Shown here one piece after another: positions 9,942 to 18,114 of a stretch of 58,122 nt of DNA. Position 1 is the first letter of the stretch, and each line of letters starts with the position of its first letter. The DNA is from JBCCZC01 sp039188505 (GTDB taxonomy: Bacteria; Pseudomonadota; Gammaproteobacteria; Xanthomonadales; SZUA-38): contig JBCCZC010000001.1 of the NCBI GenBank assembly GCA_039188505.1, positions 1-58,122 of the forward strand. Direction: 5' to 3'. Under the pieces are notes generated by a model that saw only the letters and a list, made by a program, of their open reading frames with translations, did not search any database and had not been told where the DNA came from. Position numbers and translations under genes: made by a program.

Positions 9942-11611
9942 CAGAGGACCTCCAGAAGCCGTGCGGGCACGCGCACGGGAATGGCGAGGAGCAGCTGCGA
10001 GTAACCCTTGCCCTGCGGATCGTTGCGCAGGCTCGCCACGCCGCCGCCGCCGAGGACGTCGTGGAGGACGAAATTGATGGCTGCGGGCCCTGGCAGGAGG
10101 AACCGTTCGATTCGCGACGGCGAGAAGTGGGCGAAGCGCGCGTTGACCGCGTCGACCGTGAGCGCCGCCCAGAGCCAGGGGAGCAGCTCCGGCGCCCGCG
10201 CGATGACGCCGATATTGGCGCGGTCACCCTTGTCGCCGCTGCGGGCCCAGGCAAGCCGAACGAGCGGGACCTCGACGAGTTCCTCGGCGTCGGGAAGAGT
10301 CGGCTCGGCGGGGCGGACGGGCGCGGGCGCGGGCAGCGCTGCGGCGGAAGGCGTGTCGGCGACCTCGAGGACATCACCGTCACCATGCACGGACGTGCGC
10401 ACCTCGGACCGGGGCACGAGGAACGAGAAGAGCCTGACGACGGGCGACGGCCGCGGGCGTCCCGCTGCGGAGAACAGGGTGAGACCGGGCGGCGCCGCCA
10501 GCGCCGCGCCGACCACCTCGCGCAGGAGTATGCCGACCCCCTCGGGTCGACCGTGCCGCGCTGCAATCTTCAGGGTGACCTCGCGGGCGGCGGGCGCTTC
10601 GCCGAAGGCGCCGTAATGGGCATCGTCGCCGAAGGTCTCGACGCACCACTCGATCATCGGCTCGAGATCTCTTGCTGCAAGCAGCCGCTCGGTTCTCGCC
10701 CGCACCGCGGCGGCGAAGGCCCGGGCGCGGTCCGCCGCGCGATCGCCGTAGAGAAACACGAGCTGGCCGGCACGAAAGCCGTCGGCCCAGGTCACGCTGG
10801 CCTTCAGCGTTTCTGTCGGGGGGCGTCCGCGTGCGCCCGCGACGCGCACCCGGTCGGCCCCCAGCTGCTCGACGCGCACGTCCGAGAAGTCGCAGACCAC
10901 GTCCGGCAGCACATAGGCCTGGGGATCCTCGATCTCGTAGAGCAGCTGCTCGCTGACGGTGCCGACCGTGACCGCACCGCCGCTTCCCTCGGGCTTCGAG
11001 ACGACGAAGCTGCCGTCCTCGGCGATTTCCGCGACCGGATAGCCGATGTCGGCGAGGGAATCCGCAACCGTCTCCCAGTCGGTGTGGTTACCGCCGGTCG
11101 CCTGGGTGCTGCACTCGAGCACGTGTCCCGCGAGGCTGCCGCCCGCCAGCCGATCGTAGGCATCGATCTGCCAGTCGAAAGCGTGGATGCACGCCCCCAG
11201 CGCCACGGCGCTGTCGACGACCCGCCCGGTGATCACGATGTCCGCGCCGCTCTCCAGGGCAACGGCGATCGGGCGTGCGCCGAGGTAGGCGTTGATGCTC
11301 GCGATCCGTCCGGCGGGCGGGAACGGCTGCCCGGTGAACTGCTCGGTAACGCCGGTCGTCGCGAAGCATTCGGCCCGGTCGACGAGGTCGTCGCCGCGAA
11401 CCACTGCGACGCTGAGATCCAGGCCGGCCTCGGCAATGAGCTGTCGCAGCCGCGCCGCGCACGCTTGCGGATTGACGCCGCCAGCATTCGACACCACCCG
11501 CACTCCCTGCTCGGCGAGCGTGGCGAGATTCGGCGCCATCACCGCATCCACGAAATCCGTCGCGTAGCCCGCGTCGGAATCCTTCGCCCGGGCACGGGCG
11601 AGGATCGACAT
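9941..11611 (-). CDS. AtuA family (DUF1446) acyclic terpene utilization protein
   Basis: A DUF1446/AtuA protein, with 'YATDFVDAVMAPNL', 'VSNAGGVNPQACAARL', 'GADIVITGRVVDSAVALG', 'DWETVADSLADIGYPVAEIAEDG' and, near the C-terminus, 'ARSGDKGDRANIGVIAR'. AtuA is required for growth of Pseudomonas on citronellol and geraniol. Its reaction is not settled. The ATG at 11611 is the first canonical start, but the same frame codes family-like N-terminal sequence further upstream ('GASGFWGES', 'SIDYVVFDYLAE') to about 11740. No ATG, GTG or TTG lies in that part; AAGGGG precedes tandem ATC codons at 11740-11735. The true product is therefore probably near 599 residues with an unusual start. It is the first gene of the minus-strand operon. 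Confidence 0.85.
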   Translation of the reverse strand: MSILARARAKDSDAGYATDFVDAVMAPNLATLAEQGVRVVSNAGGVNPQACAARLRQLIAEAGLDLSVAVVRGDDLVDRAECFATTGVTEQFTGQPFPPAGRIASINAYLGARPIAVALESGADIVITGRVVDSAVALGACIHAFDWQIDAYDRLAGGSLAGHVLECSTQATGGNHTDWETVADSLADIGYPVAEIAEDGSFVVSKPEGSGGAVTVGTVSEQLLYEIEDPQAYVLPDVVCDFSDVRVEQLGADRVRVAGARGRPPTETLKASVTWADGFRAGQLVFLYGDRAADRARAFAAAVRARTERLLAARDLEPMIEWCVETFGDDAHYGAFGEAPAAREVTLKIAARHGRPEGVGILLREVVGAALAAPPGLTLFSAAGRPRPSPVVRLFSFLVPRSEVRTSVHGDGDVLEVADTPSAAALPAPAPVRPAEPTLPDAEELVEVPLVRLAWARSGDKGDRANIGVIARAPELLPWLWAALTVDAVNARFAHFSPSRIERFLLPGPAAINFVLHDVLGGGGVASLRNDPQGKGYSQLLLAIPVRVPARLLEVL

Positions 11612-11777
11612 GGTGATCTCGGCAAGGTAGTCGAAGACGACGTAGTCGATCGAGCCGGCGGCGAGGAGCTCCGGAAGATTGACGGCGCTCTCGCCCCAGA
11701 AGCCGCTGGCGCCGGCGATGCGGACGGTATCGGTGATGATCGTGCCCCTTCGGATCGGATTGAATTATGAAAGCAAA

Positions 11778-11803
11778 TCATTTTAAATGAGTCAAACTCA
11801 TTT
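11778..11803. promoter_or_regulatory. Operator-like overlapping inverted repeats between the atu-like operon and the acyl-CoA dehydrogenase gene
   Basis: TCATTT-T-AAATGA (11778-11790) overlaps AAATGAGT-CAA-ACTCATTT (11785-11803), giving three copies of the half-site TCATTT/AAATGA in an unusually A+T-rich gap. The position between divergent promoters suits a TetR-type repressor; the candidate is the TetR gene at 12959. Binding is inferred, not shown. Confidence 0.6.
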
Positions 11804-11819
11804 TCGAGGACAGACCACC

Positions 11820-12962
11820 GTGCGCAGCCCTTTCGACACCGAGGAACGCCAGGCCTTTCGCGACACCGCAAGGCGCTTCATCGAACGCGAGATCGCGCCG
11901 TTCGCCGACGCCTGGGACGAGGCGGGCGAATTTCCATGGGAGCTGCACGCCAAGGTCGGCGCGCTGGGGGCCTTCGGCTTCGGCATCGAGGAGCAGTACG
12001 GCGGCCTCGGCTTCGATGACGCCTTCATGCGCGCGGCTTTCGCCGAGGAGATGGGCCGCTGCGGCGCCACCGGCATTCCCGCGGCGCTCGGCTCACGCGG
12101 TATTTCCCTCGGGCCGATCCAGACCCTCGCGAGCCCCGAACTCAAGGAGCGGGTCATTCCGCCGGTCGTGGCCGGCACGCAGAATTCCTGCCTGGCCATC
12201 ACGGAGCCTTCCGGGGGTTCCGACGTCGCCGGCCTGCGGACCACCGCCCGCCGCGACGGAGACAGCTACCTGCTCAACGGCAGCAAGACCTTCATCACCG
12301 GCGCCATGAACGCCGACTTCTTCGTCGTCGGTGCGCGCACCGGGGGGGCCGGGCTTGGCGGCATCTCGCTGTTCCTCGTGGAGGCCGGCATGGACGGCTT
12401 TCGCCGCACGGCGCTCGATCGCAAGATGGGCTGGTGGTGTGCCGACCAGGCTACGCTCTACTTCGAGGATTGTCGGGTGCCCGCGGCACACCTGCTAGGC
12501 CCCGAGAACCGCGGCTTTCTCGCCATCATGGAGAATTTCAATCTCGAGCGGCTGGGCCTCGTCGCCCAGTCGCTCGGCATGATGAAGGTCTGCTTCGAGG
12601 ACGCGCTCGCCTGGGCGCGGGACCGTGAGACCTTCGGCAAGCACCTCATCGAGCACCAGGTGATCCGCCACAAGTTCGCTGACATGAGCGCGAAGATAGA
12701 CGCGGTGGAGGCCTACCTCAACCAGCTCTGCTGGCTGATCAACGAGGGCGAGATGCCGGTCGCCGAGATCTGCAAGGCGAAGTTCTTCGCCACCAAGGCG
12801 CTCGAGTTCTGCGCCAGCGAGGCGATGCAGATCTTCGGCGGCGCAGGCTACCTGCGCGGGAACCGCGTCGAGCGGGTCTACCGCGAGGTGAAGGTCATGG
12901 CCATCGGCGGCGGCTCCGAGGAGATCATGCGCGATCTCGCCAGCCGCCAGCTCGGCCTGTGA
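11820..12962 (+). CDS. Acyl-CoA dehydrogenase family protein (AtuD-like)
   Basis: A 380-residue FAD-dependent acyl-CoA dehydrogenase. It has the N-terminal helical domain, 'AITEPSGGSDVAGLRTTA' (flavin/acyl binding loop), 'YLLNGSKTFITGAMNADFFVV', and the C-terminal 'QIFGGAGYLRGNRVERVYREVKVMAIGGGSEEIM' helix pair. It introduces a 2,3 double bond into an acyl-CoA. I prefer the GTG at 11820 because GAGGA lies nine bases upstream. An ATG at 11787 lacks a ribosome site and would place the start inside the operator. It is divergent from the carboxylase operon and four bases overlapped with tetR, consistent with citronellyl-CoA-dehydrogenase-like supply of substrate to the carboxylase. Confidence 0.85.
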   Translation: MRSPFDTEERQAFRDTARRFIEREIAPFADAWDEAGEFPWELHAKVGALGAFGFGIEEQYGGLGFDDAFMRAAFAEEMGRCGATGIPAALGSRGISLGPIQTLASPELKERVIPPVVAGTQNSCLAITEPSGGSDVAGLRTTARRDGDSYLLNGSKTFITGAMNADFFVVGARTGGAGLGGISLFLVEAGMDGFRRTALDRKMGWWCADQATLYFEDCRVPAAHLLGPENRGFLAIMENFNLERLGLVAQSLGMMKVCFEDALAWARDRETFGKHLIEHQVIRHKFADMSAKIDAVEAYLNQLCWLINEGEMPVAEICKAKFFATKALEFCASEAMQIFGGAGYLRGNRVERVYREVKVMAIGGGSEEIMRDLASRQLGL

Positions 12963-13675
12963 GCGGGACGAAGCCCACCCGCCGGGAGCGCCTCGAGGCC
13001 CGCGAGGAGGTGATCCTCGACGCCGCCCGAAAGGTCTTTCGCGACGGTGGCTACGCGGGGGCGAAGATGTCTGATATCGCCCGCGCCGCTGCCGTGGCCG
13101 AGGGCACGCTGTATCTGTATTTCAAGAACAAGGATGCCCTGCTCGAGGCGGTCATCGAGCGCTTCTACGACGATCTCACGGACGACGCCGAGCGCGGTGT
13201 CGCGCCCATCGAGGACACCTTCGAGCGCCTGGCCTTCCTCGCGCGCCACCACGTCGATCGCTGCCTGGCCGAGTGGCAGCTCCTCGAACTCATGATCGGC
13301 CTGTACCGGGGCGGTATGGGCTACGACTACGGCAGCCACCGCTCCCTCAATCGTCGCTATGTCGCGATCTTCGACCGGGTGATCCGGGAAGGTATGCATC
13401 GCGGCGAACTGCGGGATGACCTGCCCCCGCGCCTGCTGCGCGATCTCTTCTACGGCACGCTCGAATACGCCATCCGCACGCTGCGGATGCACCCGGAGGA
13501 AACCCCGGACAACGACGGTACCGTCGCCGGCGTGCTGTCGATCCTCCGCCAAGGGGCCGTGGTCCCGGGTGCGTCCGCGCAGCCCCCAAGCGAGGCGGTG
13601 CGCCTGGAACGCGTCGCCGACCGGCTGACCCGCGTGGCAACGCGCCTCGAGACCCGCCTCGACGACGTCCGCTAG
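12959..13675 (+). CDS. TetR/AcrR family transcriptional regulator
   Basis: A 238-residue TetR-type regulator. The DNA-binding domain covers about residues 17-62 ('ILDAARKVFRDGGYAGAKMSDIARAAAVAEGTLYLYFKNKDALLEAV'; helices 2-3 form the HTH), followed by an all-helical ligand domain. Starts with GTG overlapping the acyl-CoA dehydrogenase stop by four bases (GTGA). Regulators of this type (AtuR, PsrA, FadR-like) sense acyl-CoA and repress adjacent acyl-CoA genes. The inverted repeats at 11778-11803 are the likely operator. The long charged C-terminal tail after residue 190 is a little unusual. Confidence 0.85.
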   Translation: MSGTKPTRRERLEAREEVILDAARKVFRDGGYAGAKMSDIARAAAVAEGTLYLYFKNKDALLEAVIERFYDDLTDDAERGVAPIEDTFERLAFLARHHVDRCLAEWQLLELMIGLYRGGMGYDYGSHRSLNRRYVAIFDRVIREGMHRGELRDDLPPRLLRDLFYGTLEYAIRTLRMHPEETPDNDGTVAGVLSILRQGAVVPGASAQPPSEAVRLERVADRLTRVATRLETRLDDVR

Positions 13676-13756
13676 GGGCTCGAGCTGGCATTCCCCGCTC
13701 CCCGGCGCATACTGGAGGGAGAGCACCGGAGGATCCACGGTCGAGGAGGAATGTCG

Positions 13757-14449
13757 ATGCGCAGCGCTAGCCACACCCTGGCCTTGACCCTGCTGTTCGC
13801 GGCGGGCTTCGCTGGCGCAGCAGTCGAGCGCTCCGCGGACGGGCCGTTGGTGTGGCGCAGCCACAAGCATCTCAGCTGGGTCACGCGCGGCTGGGAACAG
13901 GTCGAGGCGGGCAACATCGACCGCGCGGAGAAGCACTTCCAGCGCGTTGCCGAGCGCACCCGCGACGGCTACGAGCGCTCGCAGGCGCTGCTGGGCCTGG
14001 CGGCCGTGCAGCAGCTGCGCGGCCAGACCGTTGCCGCCCTGGCCGTCTATCGGGAAATCGTGGCTCTCAATCGCCTGCCCGACGCCGCCCACCAGATGGT
14101 CGTGGCCCGGATCAGCGACATCCTGGCGGCGCCGATCCGGACAGCCGCCATCGACCCGCGGCCGGCCGCAGCGGAAGCAGCGGTCGGGCCGCGCGAGCTC
14201 GAGCCCATCGCGCAGGTCGCACCGCGCTATCCGCGCAAGGCCCTGCGGGGCCGCCTGGAAGGCGAGGTCACGGTGCTGGCGACGGTCAACCGACACGGCG
14301 CGGTGATCGACGTCGAGGTGGTCAGCGCCTCGCCCACGGGGCTGTTCGAGGAGGCGGCCCTGGCGGCCATGCAGCGCTGGCGATTTTCGCCCCCCGAGCG
14401 TATCGCTCAAGTCGAGCAGACCTTCGACTTCCTTCTCGAGGAGCGTTGA
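13757..14449 (+). CDS. Exported TPR-like protein with TonB C-terminal domain
   Basis: A signal peptide ('LALTLLFAAGFAGAAV') is followed by a TPR-like helical region ('GWEQVEAGNIDRAEKHFQRV', 'ALLGLAAVQQLRGQTVAALA') and a C-terminal TonB-like domain from about residue 150: 'VAPRYPRKALRGRLEGEV', 'VVSASPTGLFEEAALAAM' and 'RWRFSPP'. It lacks the Pro-rich spacer and N-terminal cytoplasmic anchor of a true TonB, so it is probably a periplasmic protein using the TonB-C fold, not the ExbBD partner. Start: AGGAGG lies seven bases before the ATG at 13757, a better spacing than for the ATG at 13751. It may be monocistronic. Confidence 0.75.
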   Translation: MRSASHTLALTLLFAAGFAGAAVERSADGPLVWRSHKHLSWVTRGWEQVEAGNIDRAEKHFQRVAERTRDGYERSQALLGLAAVQQLRGQTVAALAVYREIVALNRLPDAAHQMVVARISDILAAPIRTAAIDPRPAAAEAAVGPRELEPIAQVAPRYPRKALRGRLEGEVTVLATVNRHGAVIDVEVVSASPTGLFEEAALAAMQRWRFSPPERIAQVEQTFDFLLEER

Positions 14450-14468
14450 TCCGGTTCGGGCCTGCCGC

Positions 14469-15131
14469 CTAGTTACCCGTGGATTGCTGCGCCACCGTAC
14501 GGCTGCCGCGCTGCACGCCCGCACGGGTCAGAGCCGAGGCGATGTGGGGGCCGCCAACTTCCAGCGCGTCGACCCAGGAGCCTGGATTGCGGACGGCAAA
14601 CGAGCCTTCCCAGGCGGGGCCGGCGCCCTCGCCGAGAAACAGCGTGGCGCGAACCTCCTTGAGCAGGTCGTCGCCGCGGGCCGCAGCACCGAGCTGTCCG
14701 CCGGTCGAATGAAGCTGGGCAATCTCGTCTTCAAAGTTGACGAGGCCGAGCTGCGTGTCGACGAACAACGGGTCCCCGCGGTCGGCAAGCTCGATGGCAC
14801 CCGGGACGATGACCAGCAGGGCACGTCCCCGGGAGCCTTCCAGTAGCCGCTCGACCACTTCGGGATCGTCGAGTCCGGCAGCCACCGGCGCCGGCCTGGC
14901 GTCGATGCCGGCCGACCGCAGATCCGCGAGCAACCGCGCCTCGGCGTAGCGGTGCTGACCGGGAACCAGCTGCAACTTCGGCACGTGCACGAAGACCTCC
15001 TCGACGGCTGCGAGCGAGGTCGTTTCCGTCGGCGTCGTCGACACCTGCACGTTGCCGCAGCCAACGAGCGCCGCCATCAGCGTAACCGCAGCAAGCCCTC
15101 GCAGGCCCTTCGAGCACCATTCCCTGAGCAT
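14469..15131 (-). CDS. Putative outer-membrane or periplasmic lipoprotein, function unknown
   Basis: The N-terminus is a type II signal peptide with lipobox A-L-V-G-C. The mature part (about 195 residues) starts with a Thr/Ser-rich linker, then alternating alpha/beta sequence with 'VFVHVPKLQLVPGQHRYAEARLLADLRSAGIDA' and 'RALLVIVPGAIEL'. I do not recognise a family. The start at 15131 has GGAG six bases upstream; an in-frame ATG at 15143 is possible. It is convergent with the TPR/TonB-C gene (19-base gap) and transcribed toward it. Confidence 0.6.
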   Translation of the reverse strand: MLREWCSKGLRGLAAVTLMAALVGCGNVQVSTTPTETTSLAAVEEVFVHVPKLQLVPGQHRYAEARLLADLRSAGIDARPAPVAAGLDDPEVVERLLEGSRGRALLVIVPGAIELADRGDPLFVDTQLGLVNFEDEIAQLHSTGGQLGAAARGDDLLKEVRATLFLGEGAGPAWEGSFAVRNPGSWVDALEVGGPHIASALTRAGVQRGSRTVAQQSTGN

Positions 15132-15219
15132 CGACCACTCCATCGGTAATTTCGAACTGAATTCATTATCAGGTCGGCATGATCGATGTTTTGTGATGCC
15201 GCTGGGGAGTGCGACATCG

Positions 15220-16854
15220 CTACTCGCCCAGGGTGGCCCGGACGAGGCTGTCGTCGCCGGTCATCTCCCAGTGGATCAGCGAAACGGGAATCACGCCCGC
15301 GGCATCCAGCTCCGCGAAGAAGGTCTTGAACTCGAAGTCTTCGCCCAGCTGCTCGGCGCGGGCGGCAATGAGCTTTTCGATCAGGTACTTTCCGGTGACG
15401 TAGCTCGTGCCGTAGCCCGGCTGCCGCAGATAGAGGAGCTGCTCGAAGCCGAGCAGATCGAGGTCCTCCCGCATCCATCCGCGTGGCGTCCAGCGCACGT
15501 GGTAGTCGCGCGCTTCCTTGAGAGTGAACTCGTTGGCATGGGCATGGAGCGATCCGAGTCCACGGGCGGCGCGTTGCGCCAGCATGATCCAGACGATCTC
15601 GCGCACCTGCGGGTTGTCGTCATAGAGCCCCAGGTGCATCGCCAGCTCTTCGATCCCTGTCGAGACGCCCTCTGCCCGGCTGTCGAAGATGTTGTAGAGG
15701 AGTGGCCCGCGCCGAACCGGACTCGGGTGGGGGATCTCCGCCATGCGAGCCAGGTCCCACCAGTGATAGAAATGGGTGTAGAGCGTCATCGGCTCGTAGT
15801 GGACGGCGCGCCAGAAGAAGTTGCGCTCCTCCTCGGGCACGAACCGGCCCAGCTGCGCCCGCAGCGCGGGGTCCATCCAGTCGTGGATCTCGAGGATGTC
15901 GTTGTCCCCCAGGAATTCGATGTAGCGACTCGCCGAGGCGTTGGACTTGACCTCGTACTCCTCTGGCGAGGAGATCTGCGGCAGCGGCGGCAGGTTACGA
16001 TTGCGGTGCTCCTCGAGCCGGAGGGAGCTGTGGGCCCGGGCCAGCTCGCGCTCGAGCAGCCGGACCTCGTCTTCCCAGGACAGCGGGACGAGATGAACGT
16101 GACGCAGGTACCAGCTGTAGTCGTCCTTGCCGATGCCCGAGGGACCGCTCTTCTTCTGGCCCTCGGCTTCGAGCCAGTCAACGAAGGCATCCGTAGCGGC
16201 CCGGGCTCCGGCGACCGCCTCGCGGAGCTTCGACCCATTGTCCGTAACCTGCGCGGTCAGCTCGCCGAGGGTGGTGGACTGACCGCGAAGGTCGTCGATC
16301 CCCGCGATCCAGAGCTCGCGCGCGTTGCCGGTCAGGTTTCCGCGAGCCTGTTCCAGCAACGGGGGAATCGTCGCGAGCTCCGTCGCGAGCTTCTCCTCGC
16401 CGGACGCGTCCAGGGGGAAGGTGTACGTCCAGAGTTCGACGAGCGCGTGGTGGGTCGGCCCCTCGTGCGCCGGCGTATCGCTCTGATAGGTCCAGACCGA
16501 CGTGTAGTAGGCCGGATCCCGTGCCCAGGGCTGGAGTACCCGGATATTGAAGTCCATGCCGTTCATCTCGGCGCGGATCAGGTGCCAGTCGACCTGCTGC
16601 GGAACGGGCCAGCCCGACGGATCCAGGGCATCCAGCTTGGCCCGCAGCAGCTTCAGTCCGCGGGCCTTCTCCGCCATGGCCGCAGCCGAGTAGTCCGGCG
16701 CGCCGTTCTTCCACACCGGCGCTTCGAAGGCGCGCCATTCCGCGAACAGCTCGGCGACCGCGGGGTGGGTGCCGGCTACGGCCTGCCCCGCTCCGAGCGC
16801 ACATCCCAGCGCCAGTCCGGCGACCGCGCGACCCCACAGGCCATTGACCATCAT
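15220..16854 (-). CDS. DUF885 family protein (exported, putative peptidase-like)
   Basis: A 544-residue protein with a signal peptide ('AVAGLALGCALGAGQAVAG') and a DUF885 domain over nearly its whole length. DUF885 resembles M3/gluzincin-like helical proteins. Members usually carry an H-E-x-x-H-like motif, but here the matching helix reads 'LYTHFYHWWDLARM' and no clear H-E-x-x-H is seen, so peptidase activity is doubtful. 'GYGTSYVTGKYLIEKL' and 'DAAGVIPVSLIHWEM' near the C-terminus are typical of the family. Start: tandem ATGs after GGGGAG; a longer in-frame extension over the divergent HMG-CoA reductase gene is rejected. Confidence 0.75.
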   Translation of the reverse strand: MMVNGLWGRAVAGLALGCALGAGQAVAGTHPAVAELFAEWRAFEAPVWKNGAPDYSAAAMAEKARGLKLLRAKLDALDPSGWPVPQQVDWHLIRAEMNGMDFNIRVLQPWARDPAYYTSVWTYQSDTPAHEGPTHHALVELWTYTFPLDASGEEKLATELATIPPLLEQARGNLTGNARELWIAGIDDLRGQSTTLGELTAQVTDNGSKLREAVAGARAATDAFVDWLEAEGQKKSGPSGIGKDDYSWYLRHVHLVPLSWEDEVRLLERELARAHSSLRLEEHRNRNLPPLPQISSPEEYEVKSNASASRYIEFLGDNDILEIHDWMDPALRAQLGRFVPEEERNFFWRAVHYEPMTLYTHFYHWWDLARMAEIPHPSPVRRGPLLYNIFDSRAEGVSTGIEELAMHLGLYDDNPQVREIVWIMLAQRAARGLGSLHAHANEFTLKEARDYHVRWTPRGWMREDLDLLGFEQLLYLRQPGYGTSYVTGKYLIEKLIAARAEQLGEDFEFKTFFAELDAAGVIPVSLIHWEMTGDDSLVRATLGE

Positions 16855-16935
16855 CTGACTCCCCGGCAAAGGTCCGCATTGTGCCACGCCCATCGGCCGG
16901 GCATCATCGAATGCTCCGACCCGCGAGGAGTAGCC

Positions 16936-18108
16936 GTGTCCGACAGCCCGCGCATCCCCCGCTTCCCCGACGACTACACGCGCGAGGCCGCCAGCGGCCG
17001 ACGTGATTTCATCTCGGACCAGACGGGGGTCTCCACCGAACACCTGGGCCACTACTCCCTGGATCCTGCGGTCCTGCCCGGCAACATCGAGCATTTCGTG
17101 GGGGTCGTGCAGATGCCCGTGGGCCTCGCCGGCCCCCTGCGGATCAACGGCGAGCACGCGCAGGGCGACTTCTACGTACCCATGGCGACCACAGAGGGGA
17201 CACTCGTCGCCAGCTACAACCGCGGCATGCGGGCGCTCACCGAATCCGGCGGCGTGAAGACCACGGTCGTGCACCAGTTCATGCAGCGCTCGCCAGTCTT
17301 CCACTTCGACGACGCCCGCGCGGCCCGTCGCTTCGACGCTTGGCTGGACGAGGTCTTCGACGACGTCCGCGAAGCCGCCGAGTCGACCACGCGGATCGGC
17401 AAGCTGACGCACATCCAGCGCTGGCCCGTCGGCCGGAGCCTCTATCTGCGGTGCAACTACACGACGGGCGACGCAGCAGGACAGAACATGGTCAGCAAGG
17501 CGACCTACGTGGCCTGCGAGTGGCTGCGGCAGCACGCCCCCGTGCCCTGTCGCTACCTGCTGTCCGGCAATATCGACACGGACAAGAAGCATTCCCAGAT
17601 GAACCTGCTGCACACGCGGGGGCGGCGCGTGGTCGCCGAGGCCGTGCTCAAGCGGGACGTCGTCCGCCGGCTGCTGCACGTGGAGACCGCCCAGCTGGCC
17701 ACAGCCCGACACATCTCCAACGTCGGCGCCTTCATGGCCGGCGCGGCCAACAACGGCCCCCATGCCGCCAACGGCATCGCCGCCCTGTTCATCGCGACGG
17801 GGCAGGACGAGGCGAACGTCGTCGAGTCCCATACGGGGATCGTCTACAGCGAGCTGCTCGATGATGGCGACTACTGGTTCTCGGTGACGCTACCCTCGCT
17901 GATCGTCGCGACCCGCGGCGGCGGCACCGGGCTGCCGACCCAGCGCGAGTGTCTCGAGATGCTCGGCTGCTACGGCGACGGCAAGGCCGACAAGCTGGCC
18001 GAGATCGTGGCCGCGACCGTCCTGGCCGGCGATCTGTCGCTCGGGGCGGCCGTGCTCGCCGGCGATTGGGTCACGAGCCACGAGCGACTCGGTCGCAACC
18101 GGCCCTGA
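16936..18108 (+). CDS. Hydroxymethylglutaryl-CoA reductase, class I-like
   Basis: A 390-residue catalytic domain without membrane anchor. All four catalytic residues are visible: Glu87 in 'MATTEGTLVASYNRG', Lys217 in 'GNIDTDKK', Asp291 in 'IATGQDEANVVES' and His382 in 'SHERLGRNRP'. The His context and the 'T-D-K-K' block are class I-like. Substrate- and NADPH-binding stretches 'VGLAGPL', 'GDAAGQNMVSKAT' and 'GGGTGLPTQ' are present, with A-G-Q-N-M in place of the usual M-G-M-N-M. It reduces HMG-CoA to mevalonate, or runs in reverse. Start: GTG five bases after GAGGAG. No other mevalonate-pathway gene is in the window. It is divergent from the DUF885 gene and six bases before the next gene. Confidence 0.9.
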   Translation: MSDSPRIPRFPDDYTREAASGRRDFISDQTGVSTEHLGHYSLDPAVLPGNIEHFVGVVQMPVGLAGPLRINGEHAQGDFYVPMATTEGTLVASYNRGMRALTESGGVKTTVVHQFMQRSPVFHFDDARAARRFDAWLDEVFDDVREAAESTTRIGKLTHIQRWPVGRSLYLRCNYTTGDAAGQNMVSKATYVACEWLRQHAPVPCRYLLSGNIDTDKKHSQMNLLHTRGRRVVAEAVLKRDVVRRLLHVETAQLATARHISNVGAFMAGAANNGPHAANGIAALFIATGQDEANVVESHTGIVYSELLDDGDYWFSVTLPSLIVATRGGGTGLPTQRECLEMLGCYGDGKADKLAEIVAATVLAGDLSLGAAVLAGDWVTSHERLGRNRP

Positions 18109-18114
18109 GCAACC

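Noticed and set aside
12878..14524. Long minus-strand open frame opposite the TetR and TPR/TonB-C genes
   Set aside because: The sense-strand genes have clear motifs, starts and ribosome sites; the antisense product has no recognisable features.
16855..17832. In-frame extension of the DUF885 gene to nearly 870 codons
   Set aside because: The extension is antisense to the HMG-CoA reductase gene, whose motifs are unambiguous; the tandem ATG after GGGGAG at 16854 gives a proper signal peptide.
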